Assembly (NCBI RefSeq): GCF_030732225.1
Contig: NZ_CP132230.1
Span: 1 to 30,000, forward strand
Reading direction: 5' to 3'
From: Streptococcus iniae
Lineage (GTDB): Bacteria > Bacillota > Bacilli > Lactobacillales > Streptococcaceae
DNA: 30,000 nt
The notes under the pieces were generated by a model. It worked only from the letters and a program-made list of their open reading frames with translations. It was not told the DNA's origin and made no database searches. Both the position numbers and the translations under genes were made by a program. Each line of letters begins with the position of its first letter. Within the stretch, counting starts at the first letter, position 1. This document shows, one piece after another, positions 17,417 through 24,848 of this stretch.

Positions 17417-17456
17417 AATCTTAGTATGTTTGTCAACTGTAGTGGGTGACTTATAG

Positions 17457-17964
17457 CTAAGCTCTAGCGAGTACCATTTTGGTACTCGTTTTCGCTATGT
17501 TTAAAGCGAGATAGATGCGTTTCTTAAAGTTATCAAAATTCCTGTAACCAAAGGCATTAGGCTTAATGTCTTTGATGAGTTTGTTTGTGGCTTCTAACTT
17601 GGCGTTAGAGTAAGGAAGCTCGATGGCATTAGTCACATACTGCTTGTAACGAATAATCGTGTTTAAAGTAGTTTTATAGGTATGATTAAGATGAGGAAGA
17701 GTATCTTTGATTAATCCAAAGAATTGTTGGGTATTCTTCTCTTGTAGATGAAAGAGAAGCAGCTGATAGAGGTCATAATAATCTTTAAGTTGAGGGACAA
17801 GTTTAACTATCTTTTCTAAACACTCTCTAGGAGTCATAGTTTCCCTAAAAGTCCTTGAGTAGAAAGGTTTTAGAGATAGTTTTCGACTATCTTTTTGAAG
17901 GACTTTCCAGTGATACTTGAGCACGCGATACTCAAGAGACTTCTTATCATATTGCTTCATGATT
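17457..17964 (-). pseudogene. ISL3-family transposase, C-terminal part
   Basis: This is the last 169 or so codons of an ISL3 DDE transposase, from IMKQYDKKSLEYRVLKYHWK to the stop at 17457–17459. The segment PYSNAKLEATNKLIKDIK, which should carry the catalytic Glu, and the family ending YRNFDNFKKRIYLALNI are present. Reading frame upstream of 17964 is IS3-family DNA, so an apparent start at 17990 is an artefact. It joins in frame to 19184 once the IS3-family element and one AAT duplication (ATT on the plus strand) are removed. Confidence 0.9.
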
Positions 17965-18009
17965 TGAAAAGGCAACAGTTTTCTGTACAAGATTTATAAA
18001 GTGTTTTTA

Positions 18010-18789
18010 TTAGACCGTTAATCTTTTGGTCATGGGCGTCTGATAGTTTAGACTACCATGAATGCGGTGGTGATTCCACCAGTGGACATAGTCCTTGGTT
18101 TTAAGGGCCAATTCTTCTAGCGTCTGGAAAGTTTCCTGGTGGACAAATTCTATTTTGAAAGCGCGATAGGTGCTCTCAGCTACGGCATTGTCGTAAGGAC
18201 AACCTGCTTGACTAAGTGAGCGTTTGATATCAAAGGCTGTAAGCACATCATCTATCAAGGCATTGTCGAACTCTTTTCCTCTGTCCGAATGGAATATCTT
18301 GACCTTGGTCAGAGCGTAAGGAATACTCTGAATCGCTTGTTTCACCAGCTCTGCTGTCTTGTGCCAACCAACCGATAAGCCAATGATTTCACGGTTGTAG
18401 AGGTCCATAATGAAACAAACATAAGCCCAGCCATTACCGACACGAACGTAGGTTAAGTCTGTCACTAAAGCTTTTAGAGGCTTTTCTTGATGAAATTGTC
18501 TGGCTAAGTGATTAGGAATAGCTACCTCATTCTTACCTTTTGAATGTGGCTTGAAGACTGCTTTCTGATAAACAGATACTAAGTTGAGTCTGTGCATGAT
18601 GCGACGAATCCGACGACGAGACCGCTGGATACCTTCATTTTCCAAACATTTCTTGATTTTCCTAGCACCGTATCTGGCCTTACTTTCGAGAAAAATAGCT
18701 TTGATATTTTCTTCAAGTTCCGCTTCAGAGACTGGTTTAACAGTCTTGTAGTAATAGCTAGAACGAGGAATGTTCAACCAACGACACAT
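18010..18789 (-). CDS. IS3-family transposase OrfB (DDE integrase), copy 1
   Basis: The 259-residue catalytic subunit begins MCRWLNIPRSSYYY. After the HTH_21 segment (ESKARYGARKIKKCLENEGI) comes the rve integrase core with a DDE triad: Asp in VTDLTYVRVG, Asp in FHSDRGKEFD and Glu in CPYDNAVAESTYRAF. The frame stays open upstream of this ATG (…REVITANKDKYSISA) and overlaps the end of OrfA. The active transposase is therefore probably an OrfAB fusion made by −1 frameshifting near the AAAAG at OrfA's end. It is clearly similar to, but diverged from, the copy at 24022–24801. Confidence 0.93.
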   Translation of the reverse strand: MCRWLNIPRSSYYYKTVKPVSEAELEENIKAIFLESKARYGARKIKKCLENEGIQRSRRRIRRIMHRLNLVSVYQKAVFKPHSKGKNEVAIPNHLARQFHQEKPLKALVTDLTYVRVGNGWAYVCFIMDLYNREIIGLSVGWHKTAELVKQAIQSIPYALTKVKIFHSDRGKEFDNALIDDVLTAFDIKRSLSQAGCPYDNAVAESTYRAFKIEFVHQETFQTLEELALKTKDYVHWWNHHRIHGSLNYQTPMTKRLTV

Positions 18790-18824
18790 AGCTGAAATGC
18801 TATATTTATCCTTATTAGCAGTGA

Positions 18825-19115
18825 TTACTTCTCTTTTCGTGCCATAATCACTGCCGCTTGCTTTAGGATATCTAGCTGCATTTCGAGTTCTTTATTGCGT
18901 TTTCGGAGTTCAATCAGTTCACGCTGTTCATCTGTCAGATTATCAATCGTTTTAAATGACCCAGTTGTTTTTGCCTGACGAACCCACTTATCGAAGGTTG
19001 ATGGGGTTAACTCATATTCTTTGATAAGCTCACTTCGTTTCATCCCTGCATGGTGAAGGTCAACGATTTGTTGCTTAAAGTCATCAGTGAAGTGGCGACG
19101 TATTTTTCTAGACAT
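18825..19115 (-). CDS. IS3-family transposase OrfA (HTH), copy 1
   Basis: This 96-residue helix-turn-helix protein (HTH_8/transposase_8 type) recognises the element's ends. It has an N-terminal HTH in DDFKQQIVDLHHAGMKRSEL and a C-terminal leucine-zipper-like coiled coil (QRELIELRKRNKELEMQLDILKQ). Two ATGs lie in tandem at 19118 and 19115. The second, giving MSRKIRRHF, is preferred because AGGAG is then seven bases upstream and it matches the start of the second copy. Confidence 0.93.
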   Translation of the reverse strand: MSRKIRRHFTDDFKQQIVDLHHAGMKRSELIKEYELTPSTFDKWVRQAKTTGSFKTIDNLTDEQRELIELRKRNKELEMQLDILKQAAVIMARKEK

Positions 19116-19183
19116 CATATTCTCCTATTTTCTTTAGTGTAGAACACTTTATAAATTCTGTCTAGTTTAGTGTAACCGATTCA

Positions 19184-19933
19184 ATTTGAATTCTGGTTTG
19201 AATGAGTTCTCTACTCATGTGTTGGACAATATGAAAACGATCCAAGACTATTTTCGCGTTTGGAAATAAGATTTTAATGAGCGGAATGTAGCTACCAGAC
19301 ATGTCAACTGTCACGACTTTAGCGGCATTTCTATCCTTGGTTGAATACTTGAAGAAGTGGTTTCGAATAGTCATCTGCCTTCTGCTATCGAGAATAGTGA
19401 TAATTTTCTTGATCTCAAAGTCTTGAGCAATAAGCCAGCTTTCCTTTCTGACAAGAAAATTCATCCCAGGATACTATTTCAGGCAGGGCCGAAAAGTCTT
19501 CTTTAAACTTGAATTGTTTAAGTTTGCGATAGACTGTAACTGTTGAGATCGCCAAGCTAGAAGCGATAGGTGTCATAGCTTGCCTATTGAGTAAAGCTTG
19601 AGCTACTTTCTGTCTAAGGAGTTCAGCGATTTGGCAGTTTTTCTGAACAAGATTGGTTTCAGATACGGTCACCTTGCGGCAGCTTTTACATTGGAAGCGA
19701 CGTTTTTTCAAGCGAATGAGACTAGGATAGCCCCCAATCTCAATGAAGGGGATTTTAGAAGGTTTTTGGAAATCGTATTTCATCTGTTTTCCCTTACAGT
19801 TGTTACACCGAGGAGGGAGGTAGTCTAAGGTGGCGATAACTTCAATATGGGTATCCTTTTGAAAAACTTTGGATAAGGTAATATTTTTATCTTTAATTCC
19901 AATCAATTCTGTAGTATTATAGAGTTGTTTCAT
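19184..19933 (-). pseudogene. ISL3-family transposase, N-terminal part, frameshifted
   Basis: This starts with MKQLYNTTELIGIKDKNI (ATG at 19933; an upstream ATG at 19969 lacks a ribosome-binding site). It has the ISL3 zinc-finger cysteines (RCNNC and QCKSC), a helix-turn-helix (MTPIASSLAISTVTVYRKLKQ) and the first catalytic motifs (SWDEFS, TVDMSGSY, LDRFHIVQHMSREL). Near 19425–19440 the frame shifts: one frame runs to KLAYCSRL and stop, the other resumes at LIAQDFEIKKI, consistent with loss of two bases. The IS3-family element then breaks it at 19184 after RIQI. With the C-terminal part the ancestral protein would be about 419 residues, normal for ISL3. Confidence 0.9.
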
Positions 19934-20023
19934 ATGATTCTTTCTAATGATGGTTTTGTCGCTTTTCATTATAAATCATATGGAACTTTTTTTCTGCACA
20001 AAAATAGACACCATAATCCTTGC

Positions 20024-20064
20024 GGTGGATTTACCCACTACAGAAATTATAGAGCCATTATTTT
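20024..20064. repeat. ISL3 right terminal repeat and target duplication
   Basis: The minus-strand reading from 20056 inward is GGCTCTATAATTT then CTGTAGTGGGTAAATCC. The target duplication ATTATTTT (20057–20064) matches 15792–15799 exactly. Confidence 0.88.
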
Positions 20065-20073
20065 TTTAGAAAA

Positions 20074-20102
20074 TTTACTTTACTAATTTTCTATGATAGA
20101 AT
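20074..20102 (+). promoter_or_regulatory. Promoter of the amino-acid permease gene
   Basis: A −35-like TTTACT (20074–20079), a 17-base spacer and an extended −10 (TG at 20094–20095, TAGAAT at 20097–20102) lie 32 bases before the permease ATG. The promoter begins 10 bases beyond the ISL3 target duplication, so it is native DNA and the insertion spared it. Confidence 0.7.
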
Positions 20103-20134
20103 AAGGACAATATTTAACTTTAGAAAGTAATAAA

Positions 20135-21526
20135 ATGACTATTTTCAGAAAAAAAAATAACAGTAGTGCAAAAACAGAAATGAGAAGACATTTAAAAGTT
20201 ATCGATTTGATTTTTTTAGGTCTGGGATCAATGGTAGGAACTGGAATTTTTACAATTACGGGAATTGGTGCTGCACAGTATGCTGGTCCTGCTTTGACAA
20301 TATCAATAGCAATTTCAGCACTTGTCATAGCAATTTTAGCACTATTTTATGCTGAGTTTGCTTCCCGCATTCCTGCAAATGGAGGAGCTTATAGTTATGT
20401 TTATGCAACTCTAGGAGAGTTTCCAGCTTGGATTGTTGGTTGGTACATTATCATGGAGTTTCTCACAGCTATTTCAAGTGTTGCCGTAGGCTGGGGAAGT
20501 TATTTAAAAGGCCTATTGGCAAATTATGGGCTTACTATTCCCAGTGCTCTAAATGGGACATTTAATCCCAAAGCCGGAACATATATTGATATTCTCCCAG
20601 TTCTTGTTATGATTGCTGTAACATCAATTGTTCTAATGAATTCTAGAAAAGCTCTCAGGTTTAATAGTTTATTAGTTCTTTTAAAATTTTCGGCCTTAGC
20701 ATTATTTATTATTGTAGGATTATTTCATATCAACCCTTCAAATTGGAACAATTTTGCTCCTTATGGTTTAGGTCAACTTTACGGAGGTCAATCAGGGATA
20801 TTTGCAGGAGCATCGGTAATGTTCTTCGCATTTTTAGGATTTGAATCAATTTCAATGACTGTAGATGAAGTAAAAGAACCTCAAAAAACAATCCCAAGAG
20901 GAATAGTTCTTTCCTTAGTTATTGTTACAATATTGTATATTTTAGTGACAGCAATTTTAACTGGAATTGTACACTATACAAAATTAAATGTGCCAGATGC
21001 AGTAGCCTTTGCTCTAAGATCAATTGGTATTGACTGGGCAGCAAATTATGTTTCAGTAGTTGCTGTATTGACACTAATAACAGTATGTATTTCAATGACT
21101 TTTGCTTTAGCTAGAATTGTCTATAGTATTAGTCGAGATGGGTTATTGCCAAAAACATTACATAAAGTCACTGAAAATACCTTTGTTCCTAAGAATGCTA
21201 CATTAGTTGTTGGTATTATCGCGATGATATGTGCAGGTTTTGTTCCATTGGCAAGCTTAGCAGAATTTGTTAATATTTGTACCTTGGCATATCTCATTAT
21301 TATGTCTTATGCTATTATCAAATTACGCCAAATTGAAGGCAAACCTAAAAAAGGTGAATTCAAAACACCTTTCGTTCCACTTTTACCTATAATAGCAATT
21401 ATCATTTGTATTTCATTTATGAGCCAGTATATGCTACAAACTTGGATTGCTTTTGTAATAACAACAGTAATAGGAACTGGTATTTACATTTTATATGGTT
21501 TCAAGCATTCTGAAGAAAATAACTAA
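20135..21526 (+). CDS. APC-family amino-acid permease
   Basis: The 463-residue membrane protein has about 12 predicted spans. It belongs to the amino acid–polyamine–organocation superfamily, most like the cationic amino-acid transporter (YfnA/CAT) branch. The family motif GLGSMVGTGIF lies at 29–39 in the first span. A conserved second region FYAEFASRIPANGGAYSYVY and a later FAFLGFESISMTVDEVKEPQKTIPRGI also mark the family. The substrate cannot be read from sequence. Streptococci of the pyogenes group carry the same gene between ftsH and the first rRNA operon. Here it is isolated by insertion-sequence clusters on both sides but intact. The ribosome-binding site is weak (GAAAG). Confidence 0.93.
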   Translation: MTIFRKKNNSSAKTEMRRHLKVIDLIFLGLGSMVGTGIFTITGIGAAQYAGPALTISIAISALVIAILALFYAEFASRIPANGGAYSYVYATLGEFPAWIVGWYIIMEFLTAISSVAVGWGSYLKGLLANYGLTIPSALNGTFNPKAGTYIDILPVLVMIAVTSIVLMNSRKALRFNSLLVLLKFSALALFIIVGLFHINPSNWNNFAPYGLGQLYGGQSGIFAGASVMFFAFLGFESISMTVDEVKEPQKTIPRGIVLSLVIVTILYILVTAILTGIVHYTKLNVPDAVAFALRSIGIDWAANYVSVVAVLTLITVCISMTFALARIVYSISRDGLLPKTLHKVTENTFVPKNATLVVGIIAMICAGFVPLASLAEFVNICTLAYLIIMSYAIIKLRQIEGKPKKGEFKTPFVPLLPIIAIIICISFMSQYMLQTWIAFVITTVIGTGIYILYGFKHSEENN

Positions 21527-21529
21527 AAT

Positions 21530-21596
21530 AAAGAGTGTTTCTACCTACCTTTATAAAAAATTCAAGTCCAAGTTAGCTAGTAAGTAAAAACTCTTT
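21530..21596 (+). other. Weak long-range hairpin after the permease gene
   Basis: AAAGAGTGTTT (21530–21540) can pair with AAAAACTCTTT (21586–21596) with one mismatch around a 45-base loop. There is no T-run, so I do not call it a terminator. The better terminator of this unit is at 25531–25562, now separated by the IS cluster. Confidence 0.35.
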
Positions 21597-21704
21597 GTGA
21601 TGTTTGTACTGACCCCAAAAAGTTGGACAAATTATTTTAAGCAAAGGTTGGACTTAGTATAATAAAGTAGACACAAAATTAAGTGGAAACGAGGAAAAGT
21701 CATT

Positions 21705-21998
21705 ATGCCAAGAAAAACCTTTGATAAAGCCTTCAAACTCTCTGCTGTCAAACTCATTCTTGAGGAAGAGCAATCTGTAAAAATGGTTAGTTCAACTTTA
21801 GCAATTCATCCCAATAGTCTTTATCGATGGATTCAAGAATATGAAAAATATGGCGAAAGTGCGTTCCCAGGACATGGGAGCGCACTTTGTCATGCTCAAT
21901 TTGAGATAAAAAAGCTTGAAAAAGAGAACAAACTGCTACAGGAGGAATTAGCACTTCTAAAAAAGTTTCAGGTCTTCTTGAAGCCAAACCGGAAATAA
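21705..21998 (+). CDS. IS150-type transposase OrfA
   Basis: The 97-residue product has an N-terminal helix-turn-helix (KAFKLSAVKLILEEEQSVKMVSSTLAIHPNSLYRWIQEY) and a C-terminal coiled coil (KLEKENKLLQEELALLKK). GAGGA precedes the ATG. Its end contains the slippery heptamer A AAA AAG at 21959–21965. A −1 shift there enters the orfB frame without a stop, the normal way this family makes its OrfAB transposase. Confidence 0.93.
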   Translation: MPRKTFDKAFKLSAVKLILEEEQSVKMVSSTLAIHPNSLYRWIQEYEKYGESAFPGHGSALCHAQFEIKKLEKENKLLQEELALLKKFQVFLKPNRK

Positions 21999-22303
21999 AA
22001 TTTCGGTTTCTGAAGGAAAATAGTATTAACTTGACTATTCATCACGCCTGTCAAACTCTTCAAGTTTCTCGTTCAGGTTTCTATGCTTATTTAAAACGTC
22101 GTCCATCTTCAAGGCATGTTGAGAATGAAGCTTTGAAGGAAATGATTAAAGCCATTTTCTATGAACATAAAGAGCGTTACGGAAGTGTACGAATTACCCA
22201 AGAACTTTGTAGACGTGGCCTGCATGTCAATCATAAACGTATTGGTAGACTCCTTCATCAGCTAGGTCTCTATGCTAAAGGAAGTCGATATAAATATAAA
22301 TAC
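21965..22303 (+). pseudogene. IS150-type transposase OrfB, N-terminal part
   Basis: Entered by −1 frameshifting, the frame reads VSGLLEAKPEIKFRFLKENS then TIHHACQTLQVSRSGFYAYL, an HTH_21 segment (FYEHKERYGSVRITQELCRRG) and GLYAKGSRYKYKY. An independent start at TTG 22031 is possible but has no convincing ribosome-binding site. The frame is broken after the TAC codon at 22301–22303 by the IS3-family copy 2 and resumes at 24849. Confidence 0.88.
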
Positions 22304-22340
22304 TGAATAGGTTACACTAAACTAGACAGAAATTATAAAG

Positions 22341-23654
22341 GGTAGTGTAAAATATCTTGTGTAAACACAAAAAAGGAATAAATCCTGTATAGTAGAGTTA
22401 CGACACTTCACTAGAAAGAGATTTATTCCCATGACTCAGTTTACCACAGAATTACTTAACTTCCTAGCGCAAAAACAAGATATTGATGAATTCTTTCGAT
22501 CCTCTTTAGAAATAGCTATGAATGATCTCTTGCAGGTTGAACTATCAGCTTTCCTTGGATATGAGCCATATAAAAAAGAAGGTTACAATACAGGTAATAG
22601 CCGTAATGGGACCTACTCTCGACAGTTTGAAACGAAGTATGGCTTAGTCAATTTAATCATTCCAAGAGATCGAAACGGCGAGTTTTCACCAGTTTTATTA
22701 CCATCTTATGCTAGACGAGATGACCACTTGGAAGAGATGGTGATTAAACTCTATCAAACTGGCGTTACGACACGCGAAATCAGTGACATTATTGAGCGCA
22801 TGTATGGTCACCACTACAGTCCAGCAACGGTGTCAAATATCACAAAAGTGACTCAAGAAAGTGTCACTGCCTTTCATGAGCGTTCCTTTCAAACTAACTA
22901 CTCAGTCTTGTATCTAGACGGAACTTACTTACCCTTGCGACGAGGTACGGTCAGTAAAGAATGTATTCACATTGCACTTGGTATCACGCCTGAAGGGTAT
23001 AAATCAGTTCTTGGCTATGAGATTGCCCCTAATGAAAATAATGTCTCTTGGTCAGATCTTCTTAAGAGGCTACAAAATCAAGGACTTAAGCAAGTTTCTC
23101 TAGTTGTTACAGACGGGCTTAACGGTGTGGATCAAATCATCCAACAAGCCTATCCAATGGCTAAACAGCAACGGTGTCTGGTTCACATTGGTCGCAATAT
23201 CTCCAGTAAGGTCAAACGAGTAGATAGGGCACCTATTCTAAATCAGTTCAAGCAGATTTATCGTGCCACAAATTTACAGGAGGCTATTAAATTATTGGAA
23301 CAATTTGTTTCTGAGTGGAAACCTCGTTACAAAAAGGTTATGACATCACTTGAAACAACTGAAAATCTCCTAACTTTCTATCAATTTCCACATCACATTT
23401 GGTCTAGTATTTACTCTACAAACTTGATTGAATCACTCAATAAAGAAATCAAGCGACAAAGCAAGAAGAGGGTGGTTTTTCCAAATGAAGAAGCCTTAGA
23501 ACGATGCCTTGTAAGTATTTTCGAAGACTATAACATTAAGTTCGGAGCTCGTATTCATAAAGGATTCGGAGTATGTTTTGACACACTTGATAGCTTATTT
23601 GACTAATATTCAAAAACTCTACTCTTGTGTTTACACAAAATTATTGACAGTATC
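22341..23654 (+). mobile_element. IS256-family insertion sequence, intact
   Basis: The 1314-bp element has about 30-bp imperfect terminal inverted repeats: GGTAGTGTAAAATATCTTGT at the left and, inverted, GATACTGTCAATAATTTTGT at the right, both then GTAAACACAA. An exact 8-bp duplication TTATAAAG (22333–22340 and 23655–23662) flanks it. The transposase is uninterrupted. It is the innermost element of the nest, so it is the youngest of the three insertions. Confidence 0.95.
22431..23606 (+). CDS. IS256-family transposase (Mutator type)
   Basis: The 391-residue DDE transposase is full length. The likely catalytic residues are D163 (LYLDGTYLPL), D228 (VVTDGLNGV) and E334 (STNLIESLNKEIKRQ), with the family's CLVHIGRN segment between the second Asp and the Glu. 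The N-terminal DNA-binding part includes LGYEPYKKEGYNTGNSRNG, a Mutator/IS256 hallmark. It resembles IS905/IS1191-type transposases of lactic streptococci and lactococci from memory. AGAAAGAG lies upstream of the ATG. Confidence 0.96.
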   Translation: MTQFTTELLNFLAQKQDIDEFFRSSLEIAMNDLLQVELSAFLGYEPYKKEGYNTGNSRNGTYSRQFETKYGLVNLIIPRDRNGEFSPVLLPSYARRDDHLEEMVIKLYQTGVTTREISDIIERMYGHHYSPATVSNITKVTQESVTAFHERSFQTNYSVLYLDGTYLPLRRGTVSKECIHIALGITPEGYKSVLGYEIAPNENNVSWSDLLKRLQNQGLKQVSLVVTDGLNGVDQIIQQAYPMAKQQRCLVHIGRNISSKVKRVDRAPILNQFKQIYRATNLQEAIKLLEQFVSEWKPRYKKVMTSLETTENLLTFYQFPHHIWSSIYSTNLIESLNKEIKRQSKKRVVFPNEEALERCLVSIFEDYNIKFGARIHKGFGVCFDTLDSLFD

Positions 23655-23695
23655 TTATAAAGTGTTCTACACTTAAGAAAAACGGGAGAAAAACC

Positions 23696-23986
23696 ATGTC
23701 TAGAAAAGTACGTCGTCACTTCACCGATGATTTTAAGCAACAAATTGTGGACCTTTACAATGCTGGTAGAAAGCGTAGCAGCCTCATCAAGGAATACGAG
23801 CTAACCCCTTCCACCTTCGATAAGTGGGTTAGACAAGCCAAAACAACTGGTTCATTCAAGTCTGTTGATAATCTGACAGATGAACAGCGGGAGCTAATTG
23901 AACTCAGGAAACACAATAAAGAACTCGAAATGCAATTAGATATCCTAAAGCAAGCGGCAGTGATTATGGCACAAAAAGGGAAATAA
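23696..23986 (+). CDS. IS3-family transposase OrfA (HTH), copy 2
   Basis: The 96-residue helix-turn-helix protein MSRKVRRHFTDDFKQQIVDL… is a close relative of the copy at 18825–19115; differences include HHAGMKRSE versus YNAGRKRSS. GGGAG seven bases before the ATG fixes the start. The IS256-family element lies 41 bases upstream, so the original promoter region is split. Confidence 0.94.
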   Translation: MSRKVRRHFTDDFKQQIVDLYNAGRKRSSLIKEYELTPSTFDKWVRQAKTTGSFKSVDNLTDEQRELIELRKHNKELEMQLDILKQAAVIMAQKGK

Positions 23987-24021
23987 TCACTGCTAATAAG
24001 GCTAAATACAGCATTTCAAAG

Positions 24022-24801
24022 ATGTGTCGCTGGCTGAATATGCCACGCTCAAGTTATTACTATCAAGCCGTGGAGTCAGTATCTGAAACGGAGTTTGAAG
24101 AAACTATTAAAAGAATTTTCCTCGAGAGCGAGTCCAGATACGGATCCAGAAAAATCAAAATATGCTTGAATAACGAAGGTATCACACTTTCACGGCGTCG
24201 GATTCGACGCATTATGAAGCGACTCAATTTGGTTTCTGTTTATCAGAAAGCCACCTTCAAACCACATTCTAGAGGCAAGAATGAAGCCCCTATTCCCAAC
24301 CACTTAGACAGGCAGTTTAAGCAAGAAAGACCACTACAAGCCTTAGTCACTGACTTAACCTATGTTCGTGTAGGCAATCGTTGGGCTTATGTTTGCCTCA
24401 TCATTGACCTATACAACCGTGAAATCATCGGCCTGTCTCTTGGTTGGCACAAGACCGCTGAACTCGTTAAGCAAGCCATACAAAGCATCCCTTACGCCCT
24501 GACCAAAGTCAAGATGTTCCATTCAGATCGTGGCAAAGAGTTTGATAATCAGTTAATTGATGAAATATTGGAAGCCTTTGGAATCACACGTTCGCTTAGT
24601 CAGGCTGGTTGTCCTTATGACAATGCCGTAGCTGAAAGTACGTATCGTGCTTTCAAAATTGAATTTGTTGATCAAGAAACCTTTCAATCGCTGGAAGAAC
24701 TAGTTCTTAAGACTAAAGACTATGTTCATTGGTGGAATTACCACCGCATTCATGGTAGTCTCAACTACCAAACACCAATGACTAAAAGATTAATTGCCTA
24801 G
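24022..24801 (+). CDS. IS3-family transposase OrfB (DDE integrase), copy 2
   Basis: The 259-residue catalytic subunit begins MCRWLNMPRSSYYYQAVESV. The DDE motifs are VTDLTYVRVG, FHSDRGKEFDN and PYDNAVAEST. The frame is open upstream of the ATG through ITANKAKYSISK and overlaps the OrfA end in −1, as in copy 1. The sequence differs from copy 1 at many residues (for example ESESRYGSRKIKICLNNEGI), so the two are not a recent duplication of one another. Confidence 0.94.
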   Translation: MCRWLNMPRSSYYYQAVESVSETEFEETIKRIFLESESRYGSRKIKICLNNEGITLSRRRIRRIMKRLNLVSVYQKATFKPHSRGKNEAPIPNHLDRQFKQERPLQALVTDLTYVRVGNRWAYVCLIIDLYNREIIGLSLGWHKTAELVKQAIQSIPYALTKVKMFHSDRGKEFDNQLIDEILEAFGITRSLSQAGCPYDNAVAESTYRAFKIEFVDQETFQSLEELVLKTKDYVHWWNYHRIHGSLNYQTPMTKRLIA

Positions 24802-24848
24802 AAAAACACTTTATAAATGTTGTACAGAAAAGTGTTGCCTTTTCATAC

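Larger units (their letters stand above)
15815..17436 (-). mobile_element. IS110-family insertion sequence inside the ISL3 left end
   Basis: The segment carries an IS110-type transposase with long non-coding flanks and no terminal inverted repeats, as usual for this family. The octamer TTTGTCAA occurs at both boundaries (15815–15822 and 17429–17436), so the element plus one octamer copy is 1614 bp. Removing it rejoins the ISL3 left end. The exact cut within the octamer cannot be set from sequence; the family's short core would lie in it. The 5′ leader (17187–17428) holds a candidate bridge RNA. The transposase carries an amber codon. Confidence 0.8.
17965..19183 (-). mobile_element. IS3-family insertion sequence, copy 1
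   Basis: The 1219-bp element has imperfect 41-bp terminal inverted repeats (17965–18005 and 19143–19183, 29 of 41 identical) beginning TGAA and sharing ATTTATAAAGTGTT at their inner ends. A 3-bp duplication ATT (17962–17964 and 19184–19186) flanks it. It sits in the ISL3 transposase gene in the same orientation. Both orfA and orfB look complete, so it may still be mobile. A close relative is at 22304–24845. Confidence 0.92.
15800..20056 (-). mobile_element. ISL3-family insertion sequence, interrupted by IS110- and IS3-family elements
   Basis: Both ends read GGCTCT inward. The right end (20024–20056) reads GGCTCTATAATTT then CTGTAGTGGGT; the left end reads GGCTCT at 15800–15805 and CTGTAGTGGGT at 17437–17447 once the IS110 insertion is removed. 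The flanks carry an exact 8-bp target duplication, ATTATTTT at 15792–15799 and 20057–20064, as expected for ISL3. Subtracting the nested IS110-family segment (1614 bp) and IS3-family segment (1219 bp plus 3-bp duplication) leaves 1421 bp, a normal ISL3 size. Its transposase runs on the minus strand and is broken, so the element cannot move by itself. Confidence 0.9.
22304..24845 (+). mobile_element. IS3-family insertion sequence, copy 2, interrupted by an IS256-family element
   Basis: It begins TGAATAGGTTACACTAAAC (22304) and ends …GTGTTGCCTTTTCA (24845), the same terminal repeats as copy 1. A 3-bp duplication TAC flanks it (22301–22303, 24846–24848). Subtracting the IS256-family element and its 8-bp duplication gives 1220 bp against 1219 bp for copy 1. 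Both genes are intact, but the left terminal repeat is now 1.3 kb from orfA. Confidence 0.92.

Noticed and set aside
17965..17990. ATG at 17990 as the start of a separate 177-residue protein
   Set aside because: The bases above 17964 belong to the terminal repeat of the IS3-family copy 1; the frame is only the tail of the ISL3 transposase.
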